35,825 nt of DNA from CAYJRR01 sp964372275 [NCBI: uncultured bacterium] (GCA_964372275.1 CAYJRR010000037.1:1-35825), one strand, 5' to 3'; shown: positions 1-8,651, numbered from the stretch's first letter. Program-made: numbers and translations. Notes: generated by a model from the letters alone, not told the origin.

Positions 1-2
1 CG

Positions 3-1820
3 GTCGCGAAGGGGCCGGCGCGCAAGCCGGCGGCGCTCGACGAGCTGTTCCACCACATGCTCGACCTGCGCGCCTCCGATCTGCACCTGAAGTCGGGGGA
101 GGTGCCGATGGTCCGCGTCGACGGAGAGATGCTGCTGCTCGACGGCTGGCTCCCTCTCTCCCACGCCGACCTCGAAGGGCTCATCCGCGCCGCGGCGCCG
201 GCGCGCAACTGGTCGCAGTTCGAGGCGCGGCACGACACCGACTTCGCGTACGAGGTCGAGGGACGGGCGCGGATGCGTTGCAACGTCTTCCAGGACCTCG
301 CCGGGATCGGCGGCGTCTTCCGCCAGATCCCGAACCGGATCATCTCGACCAAACAGATCGGGCTGCCCGATTCGGTCGTCGAGCTGGTGGAGAACAGCAA
401 GGGGCTGGTGCTCGTCACCGGACCGACCGGTTCCGGCAAGTCGACGACGCTCGCGGCGCTGATCGACCAGATCAACGGGTCGCGCAGCGAGCACATCATC
501 ACCATCGAGGACCCGATCGAGTTCGTCCACCCTCGGAAGCGCTGCCTGCTCAACCAGCGCGAGGTCGGACCGATGACCGAGTCGTTCGCGACGGCGCTCC
601 GCGCGGCCTTGCGCGAGGATCCGGACGTGGTGCTGATCGGCGAGCTGCGCGACCGCGAGACGCTGGCCATCGCCTTGGAGACCGCCGAGACCGGCCACCT
701 GGTTTTCGGCACGCTGCACACCAACACCGCGGCGGCGACGGTCGACCGCGTCATCGACCAGTTCCCGGCCGACGAGCAGGCGCAGATCCGCATCCTGCTC
801 GCCGACACGCTGCTCGGCGTCGTCTCCCAGACGCTCTGCCGCCGAAAGGGGGGCGGTCGCGTCGCCGCCTACGAGGTGCTGCTGGTGAACCACGCGGTGT
901 CGAACCTGATCCGCGAAGGGAAGACGTTCCAGATCCCGTCGGTGATGCAGACCTCCCGCGGCGCCGGGATGCAGCTCCAGCACGACGCTCTCCTCGACCT
1001 GGTGAAGCAGGGGGTGATCGATCCCAAGGAGGCGTTGGCCGTGGCCCACGACCGCAAGGCGATGGCCGCGGCGCTGGGGGCGCTCGACGATGCCCCGGAG
1101 TCGGACGGGTCGAAGAAGCTCGTCCTGGCGCTGGTCAGCCGGCGCGGCACCTACCCGGCCTTGCAGAAGCTCAAGCGCCGCAACGACGTCGCGCTCGAGG
1201 TCGCCGTCGAGGCGTCGAAGATCGCCGGCTGGAAGAAGCGGCCCGCCGTCGCCATCCTCCAGCTCGAGGAGTCGATGAGCAAGAACGACGTCGAGCTGTT
1301 CTGCCGCCAGGCCAAGCACGCCGGCGCCCCGAGCCTGATCCTGGTGCCGGACGGCCGGACCGACATGCGCGACGGATCGTTCCTCGCCGGCGCGTCGGAG
1401 GTCTGCTTCATGAAGTCCGAGGAGCGCGAGTTCGACGAGGCGCTGCAGTACCTCGCCGGCATCACGCCACGGCGGTCGGCGAGACGGGCCGTGCCGGTGT
1501 CGGCGCGCGTGGCCCTCCCCGCCGGATGGAAGAACGCCACGCTCGTCGACCTCTCGTTGGGGGGCGCCCAGCTCAAGTGGGAGGCGGCCGAGGAGCCCGA
1601 GGTCGGATCGGTGCTGCGCCTGGAGATCCGCGAGGACGCCCGCTCGCGCGCCGCGAAGGGGCTCGAGCCGGTGACGCTGCACGCCTCGATCCTGCGCGTC
1701 CTCCCGGTCGACGGAACGCTGACGGTGCGTGTCCGCTTCGTCGGCATGACCGATCAGGAGCGCGAGAAGACCGCGGCGTTCCTCGCCAGCCGGCCGGCCG
1801 GGATGGCCGCCATGGCCTAG
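3..1820 (+). CDS. pilT: PilT-family type IV pilus retraction ATPase with C-terminal PilZ domain (5' partial)
   Basis: This is a secretion-superfamily hexameric ATPase expected to power type IV pilus retraction at the inner-membrane base. Counting from the ATG at 57, Walker A GPTGSGKST is at residues 122-130, Walker B DPDVVLIGELRD at 188-199 and the His box GHLVFGTLHT at 213-222. Known PilT proteins end near residue 370. This one continues with about 115 residues that resemble a degenerate receiver fold, then a PilZ domain whose c-di-GMP motifs are both visible: RRSARR at 472-477 (RxxxR) and DLSLGG at 498-503 (D/NxSxxG). The frame is open to the window edge, and the residues before codon 57 continue the first PilT helix, so the true start lies upstream. 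ATPase identity is secure; c-di-GMP binding is inferred from the motifs. Confidence 0.93.
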   Translation, partial: VAKGPARKPAALDELFHHMLDLRASDLHLKSGEVPMVRVDGEMLLLDGWLPLSHADLEGLIRAAAPARNWSQFEARHDTDFAYEVEGRARMRCNVFQDLAGIGGVFRQIPNRIISTKQIGLPDSVVELVENSKGLVLVTGPTGSGKSTTLAALIDQINGSRSEHIITIEDPIEFVHPRKRCLLNQREVGPMTESFATALRAALREDPDVVLIGELRDRETLAIALETAETGHLVFGTLHTNTAAATVDRVIDQFPADEQAQIRILLADTLLGVVSQTLCRRKGGGRVAAYEVLLVNHAVSNLIREGKTFQIPSVMQTSRGAGMQLQHDALLDLVKQGVIDPKEALAVAHDRKAMAAALGALDDAPESDGSKKLVLALVSRRGTYPALQKLKRRNDVALEVAVEASKIAGWKKRPAVAILQLEESMSKNDVELFCRQAKHAGAPSLILVPDGRTDMRDGSFLAGASEVCFMKSEEREFDEALQYLAGITPRRSARRAVPVSARVALPAGWKNATLVDLSLGGAQLKWEAAEEPEVGSVLRLEIREDARSRAAKGLEPVTLHASILRVLPVDGTLTVRVRFVGMTDQEREKTAAFLASRPAGMAAMA

Positions 1821-1833
1821 CCCGCCGCGCCGA

Positions 1834-2343
1834 TCAACCCGCCGGCACGTCGTAGCGATAGGCGAGATTGCAGCGCTTCGTCCGCAGGAGCTCCGGCGCC
1901 GAGGTGAATCCGTAACGCTCGTACAGCCGGATGGCGTCACCCAGCACCGACGCCGTTTCCAGGGTGAGCGTCCGGATGCCTCGCTCGCGCGCGAACCCGA
2001 CGGCGGTGTCGAGCAGCTTCCGACCGAACCCGCGTCCCCGCAGTTCGGGGAGGAAGTACATCTTTCGGACCTCGCCCGTGTCCGGCGCGACCCGGTGCAG
2101 GCCACCCATGCCGATCACCCGGCCGGAGCCCGGCGCCTCGACCACCCAGAAGGCCCCGCCGCCGGCGAGGTAGCTCGCGTCGACGTCGAGGAGGTCGCGG
2201 TCGGTGCCCTCGAAGTCGACGTTCAGACCGAACGCGGGCAGCACGACTTCGAGGATCCGTCGACACGGACCGGCATCGCCCGCGGCATACGGTCGGATCC
2301 GAGGCTCGGGGATACGGTCCGGGGCGGCCGTAGACGCGTCCAT
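1834..2343 (-). CDS. GNAT family N-acetyltransferase
   Basis: A 169-residue acetyl-CoA-dependent acyltransferase of the GNAT fold. The central segment has the family pattern: a strand ending in GMGGLHRV, then VRKMYFLPELRGRGFG, where RGRGFG is the pyrophosphate-binding R/QxxGxG loop of motif A, a helix (KLLDTAVGFARERG), then TLETASVLGDAIRLYERYGF, the usual C-terminal motif B. Length is normal for a stand-alone GNAT. The ATG at 2343 gives a full N-terminal strand. It converges on the PilT gene, with 13 bases between the stop codons, and diverges from the secreted protein gene at 2534. The acceptor substrate cannot be deduced. Confidence 0.88.
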   Translation of the reverse strand: MDASTAAPDRIPEPRIRPYAAGDAGPCRRILEVVLPAFGLNVDFEGTDRDLLDVDASYLAGGGAFWVVEAPGSGRVIGMGGLHRVAPDTGEVRKMYFLPELRGRGFGRKLLDTAVGFARERGIRTLTLETASVLGDAIRLYERYGFTSAPELLRTKRCNLAYRYDVPAG

Positions 2344-2533
2344 GCGTCACGACTCTACCGCAGCGGTCTCCGTTGCCGAGCCCCGCCGGGCCGGGACACC
2401 TTCTCCCCTTTGCGTGCGCCCTTTTCTCCATGGGCGCCCGGACCGGCGGCGTACGGCGGCAGGGATTTCGCGGCGTTCGGCGCGCGGAGCGACGGACGAC
2501 CGAGGCACGGAAGGTGCAGCCGAGGGCGGTCCG

Positions 2534-3358
2534 ATGCGCCTCCCCTCGGCATCCTCGACGACCCGGATCGCGGCGTTTGCGACGTCGCTGGTGGTCGCCT
2601 CGGGTGCGGCCCTGCGCGCGCAGACGTGCGATCCGACCGAGGCGTCGCCGGTCGCGTCGGTCGGCGAGACGGTCGGCTCGCTCGACGAGGCTTGCGCGCC
2701 GACCTCCGACACCGACCTCGCCTTCGACGCGGAGCTCGCGGCGACCGACCTCGCGCAGGCGCCGGAGTCGTTCGACATGACCGCGGTCCCGCCGTTTCAA
2801 CGTGCGGTGGTCGGATACCTGCTGGAGCGCCGGACGGACGGTCGCCCGATCGTCCGCGCGGAGCTCCTGGCGGCCGGACCGCGCGGGCGGGCCGTCCTCG
2901 CCGCGCTGCTCCGCGGACGCGGCACCGAATCCGGAATCGAATTCCCCCTCGTCCGCCGGGCGCTGCACCGCTTCGCCCGCTGCCGGCGCGGCGTGCCCGC
3001 GACGCTCGAATCGTTCCGGCGATCGGTCGTCGACTACACCGTCCATCCGTCGACCATCGTCGAATCGCGGCCGAAACGCGGTCCGCGACGGATCTACCGG
3101 ATTCCGGGCTCGACGGTCTCGGTCGCCGAGACGCTCGTCGACGGGGAGGTGCGCGAGACCGAGATCCTGGTCGCCGGATCGCGGCGGGACGGATCGCTCG
3201 GGTTCCTGGTCTACGACGCGAACGGGAGGCTCGTCGACACCAGCCTCTTCCCGTCGCCGGCCGGCGCGCACGAGATCCCGGTTCCCTACGCCTGCCTCTC
3301 CTGCCACTTCGACGCCACGACGATGCGCTTCGACGTCGTCGACCCCTCCCGCCGGTAG
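2534..3358 (+). CDS. Secreted protein with a single C-terminal CXXCH motif
   Basis: I do not recognise the family. The ATG at 2534 gives 274 residues beginning with a Sec-type signal peptide (basic MRLPSASSTTR, a hydrophobic stretch, then a likely cut after ALRAQ). The same frame is open upstream to 2204 but that extension looks non-coding. The mature protein is acidic at its N-terminus, then has helical and strand-rich segments rich in Arg. Near the C-terminus is CLSCH, the covalent haem-attachment motif of c-type cytochromes, about 15 residues before the end, with several upstream Met and His that could supply a distal ligand. A periplasmic mono-haem protein is plausible but unproven; the motif could also be a disulfide or metal site. 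No cytochrome maturation genes are nearby. Confidence 0.7.
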   Translation: MRLPSASSTTRIAAFATSLVVASGAALRAQTCDPTEASPVASVGETVGSLDEACAPTSDTDLAFDAELAATDLAQAPESFDMTAVPPFQRAVVGYLLERRTDGRPIVRAELLAAGPRGRAVLAALLRGRGTESGIEFPLVRRALHRFARCRRGVPATLESFRRSVVDYTVHPSTIVESRPKRGPRRIYRIPGSTVSVAETLVDGEVRETEILVAGSRRDGSLGFLVYDANGRLVDTSLFPSPAGAHEIPVPYACLSCHFDATTMRFDVVDPSRR

Positions 3359-3371
3359 TCGGCGGCGGTCG

Positions 3372-3788
3372 TCAGGGCCGGTCGTAGGCGTCGAGGTAGC
3401 CGACGAGAGCGCGGGAGACGACGGTCAGGAGGCCGACCCGCTCCTTGCGCGACAGGTCGCGAAGGTCGAGCGCGAGCTGCACCGCGAAGCGCAGTCGATC
3501 GCCGATCCCGCCGTGCGGCGACACGCCGCGCGACACCGCGTATCGCTCCAGCGGATCTCCCGGAATCGGGCGCGGCGCCGGCGCGCGTGCCGGTTCACGG
3601 CGGCCCGTCCGCGTTCGACGCCCCGCCGCCGGCCTCGCCCCTCTCGAGGGCCGCCGCCCCTCGGGTCGCGCCGCCGACGCCGCGGTCGCGGCCGTTTTCG
3701 GACGGACCGTCGCGGCCGGCACGCGCCCGGGGGCGGACTCGCCGATCAGTCGGTCCAGCGTTCCCGTCGGCAGCGCGTTGCGGGCCAT
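3372..3788 (-). CDS. Small basic, low-complexity protein paired with ParA
   Basis: A 138-residue protein of unknown family. A short N-terminal amphipathic segment (MARNALPTGTLDRLIGES) is followed by about 65 residues rich in Pro, Ala and Arg that are probably disordered, then a C-terminal helical region (DRLRFAVQLALDLRDLSRKE and on). Its ATG at 3788 lies three bases after the ParA stop codon, so the two are almost certainly one transcript. Small disordered partners encoded next to ParA-type ATPases often act as the cargo adaptor or ATPase activator (ParB, PpfA and McdB style). No ParB DNA-binding or nuclease motifs are present, so this role is inferred from position only. Confidence 0.72.
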   Translation of the reverse strand: MARNALPTGTLDRLIGESAPGRVPAATVRPKTAATAASAARPEGRRPSRGARPAAGRRTRTGRREPARAPAPRPIPGDPLERYAVSRGVSPHGGIGDRLRFAVQLALDLRDLSRKERVGLLTVVSRALVGYLDAYDRP

Positions 3789-3791
3789 CGC

Positions 3792-4607
3792 CTACCTCCC
3801 CCTCTCGAGGATCTCGGCGACGAGGGCGCGGTAGTCCTCCGACCCGGTCGCCTCGGGGGCGTAGTCGAAGATCGTCTTGCCGTGCGCCGGCGCCTCGGCC
3901 AGCGCCACGTTCGGCCGGATCACCGTCTCGAGCACCAGCTTCTTGTAGTGCCCCTTCACCTGCTCCAGCACGCCGCGGTCGAGGTTGCGGCGCAGGTCGC
4001 AGCGCGTCGGCAGGATCGCCGTCACCTCGAGGCGCTTGTTGAGGCGCCGCTTCACCGTCTCGACCGTCTTGAACAGACGCGTCATCCCGTGGAGCGCGTA
4101 GTACTCGGTCTGCAAGGGCACCAGCACCTCGCGCGCGGCCACCAGCGCGTTCAGGGTGAGCAGACCGAACGACGGGGGCGCGTCGATCACCACGTAGGCG
4201 TAGCGGTCGGCGACGCCGGCCAGCGCCTCGGAGAGGATCCGCTCGCGCCCGACCGCGCCGGCGAGCTCCAGCTCCGCCCCGGACAGGTCGAGGTCGGCGG
4301 GAACGACGTCGAGCCGACCCTTCTTGGCGGCGCCTCGCGCCGACGAACCACCGTCGGCGGCCCGGCCCCACGCATCCACCAGGACGCCCGCGACGTCGGC
4401 CTCGCCCAGGAGGACCTGGTAGACCGTTCGATCGCGCACGCGATCGGGGGCGATTCCGAGATGGGCCGTCGCGTGTCCTTGCGGGTCGAGGTCGACCAGC
4501 AGCACCTCGTGCCCTTCACCCACGAGCCCGGCGGCGAGATTGACCGCGGTCGTCGTCTTGCCGACCCCGCCCTTCTGGTTCACCACTGCGATCGACCGTG
4601 GTCGCAT
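3792..4607 (-). CDS. parA: ParA/Soj-family ATPase
   Basis: A 271-residue deviant Walker ATPase that binds DNA non-specifically as an ATP dimer and positions cargo (chromosome, plasmid or protein clusters). The deviant Walker A KGGVGKTT is at residues 12-19, with signature Lys12 and catalytic Lys17. VLLVDLDPQG (Walker A prime) and YVVIDAPPSFG (Walker B) follow, then the Soj-like segment HGMTRLFKTVETV. The ATG at 4607 is preferred over an upstream in-frame ATG at 4646 because it is preceded by AGGGGG and starts directly at the first beta strand, as usual in the family. There is no parB or parS-like site nearby; the neighbour at 3372-3788 is the only obvious partner. It is transcribed divergently from the cyclase gene. 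Confidence 0.9.
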   Translation of the reverse strand: MRPRSIAVVNQKGGVGKTTTAVNLAAGLVGEGHEVLLVDLDPQGHATAHLGIAPDRVRDRTVYQVLLGEADVAGVLVDAWGRAADGGSSARGAAKKGRLDVVPADLDLSGAELELAGAVGRERILSEALAGVADRYAYVVIDAPPSFGLLTLNALVAAREVLVPLQTEYYALHGMTRLFKTVETVKRRLNKRLEVTAILPTRCDLRRNLDRGVLEQVKGHYKKLVLETVIRPNVALAEAPAHGKTIFDYAPEATGSEDYRALVAEILERGR

Positions 4608-4613
4608 CGGAAT

Positions 4614-4620
4614 CCCCCTT
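4614..4620 (-). promoter_or_regulatory. Ribosome binding site deciding the parA start
   Basis: On the minus strand AAGGGGG stands about six bases before the ATG at 4607. It supports that start rather than the in-frame ATG at 4646, which has no such sequence. Confidence 0.55.
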
Positions 4621-4719
4621 GCGGGACGGGAGGCTACGGGCCGCACCGCCCGCTGTCAATCGCCGGTCGCGCCCAACCTGCCGCTTTCATTTCGGTTTCA
4701 TGCCAGTTCGGCCGTTCCC

Positions 4720-4748
4720 TTGCGCCCCCTGGCGGACCCCCGTACCAT
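4720..4748 (+). promoter_or_regulatory. Possible sigma-70-type promoter for the cyclase gene
   Basis: TTGCGC (4720-4725) and TACCAT (4743-4748) are separated by 17 bases, matching the consensus at 3/6 and 4/6 positions. They are followed by GGGAGG (4758-4763) and the TTG at 4768. The match is modest; this is a candidate only. Confidence 0.33.
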
Positions 4749-4767
4749 CGTCGGAACGGGAGGGTCG

Positions 4768-6456
4768 TTGAAGGCGGCCGATCGAAACAGGCGCCAACCC
4801 CGGCGAAAGCGCAAGCCCTCCTCGCGGGCCCCGTCGCTCCGTGCCGTCGATCCGAGGGGCGGGACCGACGAAGTGGCGATCCTCCGCGAGCTCTCCTCCT
4901 TCGTCGACGACCTGCTCGAAGAGTGCTCGCGGCAGCGCCTTTCGATCCAAGGGACCCTCGGCCGCTTCCTGCCGGCCGTCGCAGAGCGACTCGGAGCGAT
5001 CGGCGCGTTGGTCCGCACCCGCAACGAACAACTGATCGACGAGATCGTCGAGCACGGTCTCTGGCGGAGCGAGGACAAGGAGATCCTGAACCGTTCCGCC
5101 CTGGAGATGATCGCCCGCAGCCCCGACGGACGGCGAACGATCGTCGCCCAGAACTTGATCGTCGCCGGACGGCACGTGGGGATCGCGGCCTTCTCCTTCC
5201 TGGGAAACCGGCTCGGCGAGGCGAAGAAGCTCGCGGGACGGATCGACGTCGCCTGCGAGGAGCTGGACGGCGTCCTCTCCGCGCACCAGACGGCGGCGGT
5301 GAAGCAGCAGGTGATCCTCCGGATCCAGCAGGCGCTCCGCTCGCCGGTCTTTGAGCGCGGCGTCGACGACGCCGTCGCCGAGCTGTCGCAGGCGCTGTCG
5401 CTGCGCGACCTGGTGCTCGTCTACCGCGACGAGACCGGAGGGGCCGCGGCGGCGCGCGCGCCCCGCTACCGGATCTATTCGGAGTCGATCTGCCTCCACA
5501 GCTCCGACACCCGCCCGCACGGACGGCTGGCCGAGCTGCTCGAGACCGGACGGCCGATCGACGACGCCGACGGGATCCGGAAGGTTCTGGGTATCTCCGT
5601 TCCGGTCGAGACGGTCCTGATGGGCGGGGTGTTCGCCGACCGGCCGCTCGGGGCGGTGCTCGCCACCGCGGCCGAGGGCCTGACCTCCTTCGGCGTCGAC
5701 CTGTTGACCGTCTTCGCGCAGACCGTGAGCCAGCGCCTGGTCGACTACAACCGCGAGCGCCGCCACCTGTCCCAGTTCTTCGCGCCGGACGTGGTGAACG
5801 AGCTGCTGCGCGATCCGGCCTACGCCGAACGCTACCTCGCGCCGCGCACCGAGGAGGTTGCGCTGCTCTACGCCGACATCAACGGCTTCACCAAGATCTC
5901 GGAGCGGGTGCTGCTCGAGCCGGCGCGAATCGGCGCCTTCGTCGACCGATGGTCGAAGGGGGCGGTCGAGATCCTGTGGAAGCACGGCGGCGTCTTCGAC
6001 AAGATGGTCGGCGACTGCGTCATCGGGATCTTCGGGCCGCCCTTCTTCCGCGCCGACCGCGGACAGCGGATCGGCTCGGCGGTGAAGGCCGCCCGCGACA
6101 TCCTGAACTTCACCGTCGCGCTGCAGGACGAGCCGGAGATGAAGGAGATCGTCTCCAGCGGCGCGGTGCCGGGGCTGGGGGTGGCGGTGGCGCTCAACCT
6201 TTGCCCCGCCAGCGTCGGCCTGTTCGGCCCGAACCAGGACTTCACCGCCTTCTCCTCCGGGATGAACGCCACGGCGCGCCTGCAGTCGCTCGCCGGATTC
6301 CGCGAGGTGCTGCTGATGGACGTGGCGCGCTACGCCCTCCCGCCGGCCGATCCGGACCTGCGCGACGTGACGTTCGAGGGTCCGGTCGAAACGCCGGTCA
6401 AGAACGTCGCCAAGCCGCTCCGTTTCCACCGCATCCGCTTCGCCAAGGCGAAGTAG
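4768..6456 (+). CDS. Class III adenylate cyclase with N-terminal GAF-like sensor region
   Basis: A predicted cytoplasmic adenylate cyclase making cAMP from ATP. From the TTG at 4768 it has 562 residues; a GTG at 4873 is an alternative start. Two successive GAF-like regions occupy roughly residues 50-330, followed by a linker helix (SQFFAPDVVNELL) and the cyclase domain. Catalytic residues are all visible: metal Asp370 (YADINGFT) and Asp416 (MVGDCV), adenine-recognising Lys412 and Asp491, and transition-state Asn500 and Arg504 (NATAR). The Lys/Asp pair is typical of adenylate rather than guanylate cyclases. GGGAGG precedes the TTG at a short spacing of about four bases. No transmembrane segment is evident, so the signal is probably intracellular; the ligand is unknown. 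Confidence 0.88.
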   Translation: MKAADRNRRQPRRKRKPSSRAPSLRAVDPRGGTDEVAILRELSSFVDDLLEECSRQRLSIQGTLGRFLPAVAERLGAIGALVRTRNEQLIDEIVEHGLWRSEDKEILNRSALEMIARSPDGRRTIVAQNLIVAGRHVGIAAFSFLGNRLGEAKKLAGRIDVACEELDGVLSAHQTAAVKQQVILRIQQALRSPVFERGVDDAVAELSQALSLRDLVLVYRDETGGAAAARAPRYRIYSESICLHSSDTRPHGRLAELLETGRPIDDADGIRKVLGISVPVETVLMGGVFADRPLGAVLATAAEGLTSFGVDLLTVFAQTVSQRLVDYNRERRHLSQFFAPDVVNELLRDPAYAERYLAPRTEEVALLYADINGFTKISERVLLEPARIGAFVDRWSKGAVEILWKHGGVFDKMVGDCVIGIFGPPFFRADRGQRIGSAVKAARDILNFTVALQDEPEMKEIVSSGAVPGLGVAVALNLCPASVGLFGPNQDFTAFSSGMNATARLQSLAGFREVLLMDVARYALPPADPDLRDVTFEGPVETPVKNVAKPLRFHRIRFAKAK

Positions 6457-6485
6457 TCCCGTCCGCTGTGCTAGCGTCTTTGGCG

Positions 6486-7805
6486 ATGAACCCATTCGCC
6501 GCGCGCCGCCGGCGCTTCCTGGAGGCCATGGAGCCGGGCTCGGTCGCCGTCTTTCCGACGGCGCACGAGATCCGCCGCAGCAACGACACCGAGTTCCCGT
6601 TCCGGCCGGACAGCGACTTCTTCTACCTGACCGGATTCGACGAGCCCGACGCGGTGGCCGTCCTGCAGAAGGGGCGCGGCGTGCCGTTCACCCTCTTCGT
6701 GCGACCGCGCGACAAGGAGCGCGAGACCTGGACCGGACGCCGCGCCGGGCCGGAAGGGGCGATCGAGCGCTACGGCGCCGACGAGGCGTTCTCGATCGGA
6801 CAGCTCGACGGAAAGATGTCGCAGATCCTGGAGAACGCGACGACGGTCTACTTCCACCTCGGCCGCTACTCCGACGCCGACGGCCGATTTGTCGGCTGGC
6901 TCAACGGAGTGCGCGCCAAGCCGCGTCAGGCGTTGCCCCCGCGCCGCATTCTCGATCCGATGGCGACCCTCGGCGAAATGCGGTTGTTCAAGACCGAGGA
7001 GGACCTGCCCCTCCTGCGGCGCGCGGTGGCGGTGAGCGCCGAGGCGCACCGCGAGGCGATGGCGGTCGCCCGGCCCGGGATGCGGGAGTACGAGATCCAG
7101 GCGGTGGTGGAGTACGTCTTCCGCCGGCGCGGGGCGCAGGCGCCCGGCTACAACACGATCGTCGGCGCCGGCGCCAACGCCACGGTGCTCCACTACGTCA
7201 CCAACCGGGACCCGCTGCCGGACGGGGCGCTACTCCTCCTCGACGCCGGGGCGGAGGTCGACGGCTACACCGGCGACATCACCCGCACCTATCCGGTGAA
7301 CGGCCGCTTCACGGCGGCGCAGCGGGCGCTCTACGAGGCGGTGCTCGAGGCTCAAGCGCGGGCGATCGCCGCGACCAAGCCGGGGGCGACGATCCTCGGG
7401 ATCCACGAGATCGCCACGCGCGCGTTGGTCGAGGGGATGGTCGCCAACCGCCTGCTCGAGGGCACGGTCGACGGGAACCTGGAGAGCGAGGCCTACAAGC
7501 GCTTCTACATGCACCGCACCAGCCACTGGCTGGGGATGGACGTGCACGACGTCGGCGACTACCTCGCCGGTGGCGAGAGCCGCCGTCTCGAGCCGGGGAT
7601 GGTGATCACGATCGAGCCAGGGCTCTACGTCCCCCCGGACGAGAAGCTTCCGTCCGCGGCCGACCCGGCCTTCTCCGGGATGGGGATCCGGATCGAGGAC
7701 GACGTGCTGGTGACGCCGACCGGCCACGAGATCCTCTCCCGCGACTGCCCCAAAGAGGTGGCCGACGTGGAGCGCGAGATGGCGCGGAGCTCGATCTTCG
7801 CGTGA
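6486..7805 (+). CDS. pepP: Xaa-Pro aminopeptidase (aminopeptidase P, M24B)
   Basis: This enzyme removes the N-terminal residue from peptides with proline in position two. The 439 residues match the length of Escherichia coli PepP (about 440). The N-terminal creatinase-like domain (FPFRPDSDFFYLTGFDEPDA) is followed by the pita-bread domain with all five metal ligands: Asp253 (LLLDAGAE), Asp264 (GDITRT), His347 (HRTSHWLGMDVHD), Glu377 (TIEPGLY) and Glu404 (RIEDDV). The ATG at 6486 matches the usual family N-terminus. Its last bases overlap the cysQ start as GTGA, so the two are translationally coupled. It lies 29 bases after the cyclase stop codon and is probably cotranscribed with it. Confidence 0.95.
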   Translation: MNPFAARRRRFLEAMEPGSVAVFPTAHEIRRSNDTEFPFRPDSDFFYLTGFDEPDAVAVLQKGRGVPFTLFVRPRDKERETWTGRRAGPEGAIERYGADEAFSIGQLDGKMSQILENATTVYFHLGRYSDADGRFVGWLNGVRAKPRQALPPRRILDPMATLGEMRLFKTEEDLPLLRRAVAVSAEAHREAMAVARPGMREYEIQAVVEYVFRRRGAQAPGYNTIVGAGANATVLHYVTNRDPLPDGALLLLDAGAEVDGYTGDITRTYPVNGRFTAAQRALYEAVLEAQARAIAATKPGATILGIHEIATRALVEGMVANRLLEGTVDGNLESEAYKRFYMHRTSHWLGMDVHDVGDYLAGGESRRLEPGMVITIEPGLYVPPDEKLPSAADPAFSGMGIRIEDDVLVTPTGHEILSRDCPKEVADVEREMARSSIFA

Positions 7806-8635
7806 CGCTCGACGCGGAGCGGCGGCTTGCGGTGGCGTTGGCCGAGGAGGCGGGTCGCGCGGTGATGGCGGCGCGCGGCACCGCGGCGGTCACCCACAAG
7901 CCGGACGGCGATCCGGTCACCGCCGCCGACCTCGCCGCCAACCGGATCATCGAGGCCGGGATCCGTGCCCGCTTCCCCGGCGACGGCATTCTCTCCGAGG
8001 AGACCGCCGACGACTCGGCGCGCCTGGGCCGGTCGCGCGTCTGGATCGTCGATCCGATCGACGGGACGAAGGAGTACATCGACGGGACCGACGACTTCGC
8101 GGTGCAGATCGGCTTGTGCGTCGACGGCCGCCCGCGGTTGGGGGTCGTCCACCAGGTGGCGCGGAGTCGCCTCTTCGTGGCGGTCGAGGGGGAGGGGGCG
8201 GTCCTGGAAGATCCGGCGGCCCCCGACCGCGCCCCGCGCCGTCTGCGCGTCGGCGCCGAGGACGATCCGGGGCGGATGCGGATGACCGTCTCGCGCTGGC
8301 ACCGCACCAAGCGTCTGGAGGCGCTCACCCGCGAGCTCAAGCCGGCATCGCTTCTTCCCGCCGGAAGCATCGGCGTCAAGGTCGGGCTCGTCGCCGACGG
8401 AACGGCCGACCTCTATCTCCATCCCAGCCGCAAGACGGCCGAATGGGACACCTGCGCCCCTTCGGTGGTGATCCACGAAGCGGGCGGCCTCCTCACCGAC
8501 CTGTTCGGCGAGCCGCTCCTCTACAACCGTCCGAGCCCGATCCATCCCCGCGGCCTGATCGCCACCAACCCGCGGGCGCTCCCGGTGGTGGTGAAACGGA
8601 TCGCCGAGGTCGCCGCCGGATTCGGATTCACCTAG
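7802..8635 (+). CDS. cysQ: 3'(2'),5'-bisphosphate nucleotidase, CysQ-like
   Basis: A 277-residue Mg-dependent, Li-sensitive phosphatase of the inositol monophosphatase superfamily. CysQ members hydrolyse 3'-phosphoadenosine 5'-phosphate, clearing the by-product of sulfate activation. Motifs seen are DPVTAADLAANRII, Glu66-Glu67 (SEET), WIVDPIDGTKEY with Asp84 and Asp87, and EWDTCAP at 214-220. WIVDPIDGTKE-Y/F is characteristic of CysQ within the superfamily, but a general inositol-phosphatase role is possible. It starts with GTG overlapping the pepP stop by four bases. The last 60 codons are repeated about 1.36 kb downstream (9811-9995). The gene itself looks intact. Confidence 0.9.
   Translation: MTLDAERRLAVALAEEAGRAVMAARGTAAVTHKPDGDPVTAADLAANRIIEAGIRARFPGDGILSEETADDSARLGRSRVWIVDPIDGTKEYIDGTDDFAVQIGLCVDGRPRLGVVHQVARSRLFVAVEGEGAVLEDPAAPDRAPRRLRVGAEDDPGRMRMTVSRWHRTKRLEALTRELKPASLLPAGSIGVKVGLVADGTADLYLHPSRKTAEWDTCAPSVVIHEAGGLLTDLFGEPLLYNRPSPIHPRGLIATNPRALPVVVKRIAEVAAGFGFT
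8451..8635 (+). repeat. Direct repeat, copy 1 (3' end of cysQ)
   Basis: These 185 bases, running to the cysQ stop codon, recur in the same orientation at 9811-9995 without any gap and with 13 differences by my alignment (about 93% identity). The two copies bracket a glycine-rich protein gene on the opposite strand. Confidence 0.93.
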
Positions 8636-8651
8636 GAGCGCGTAGGGCGTT

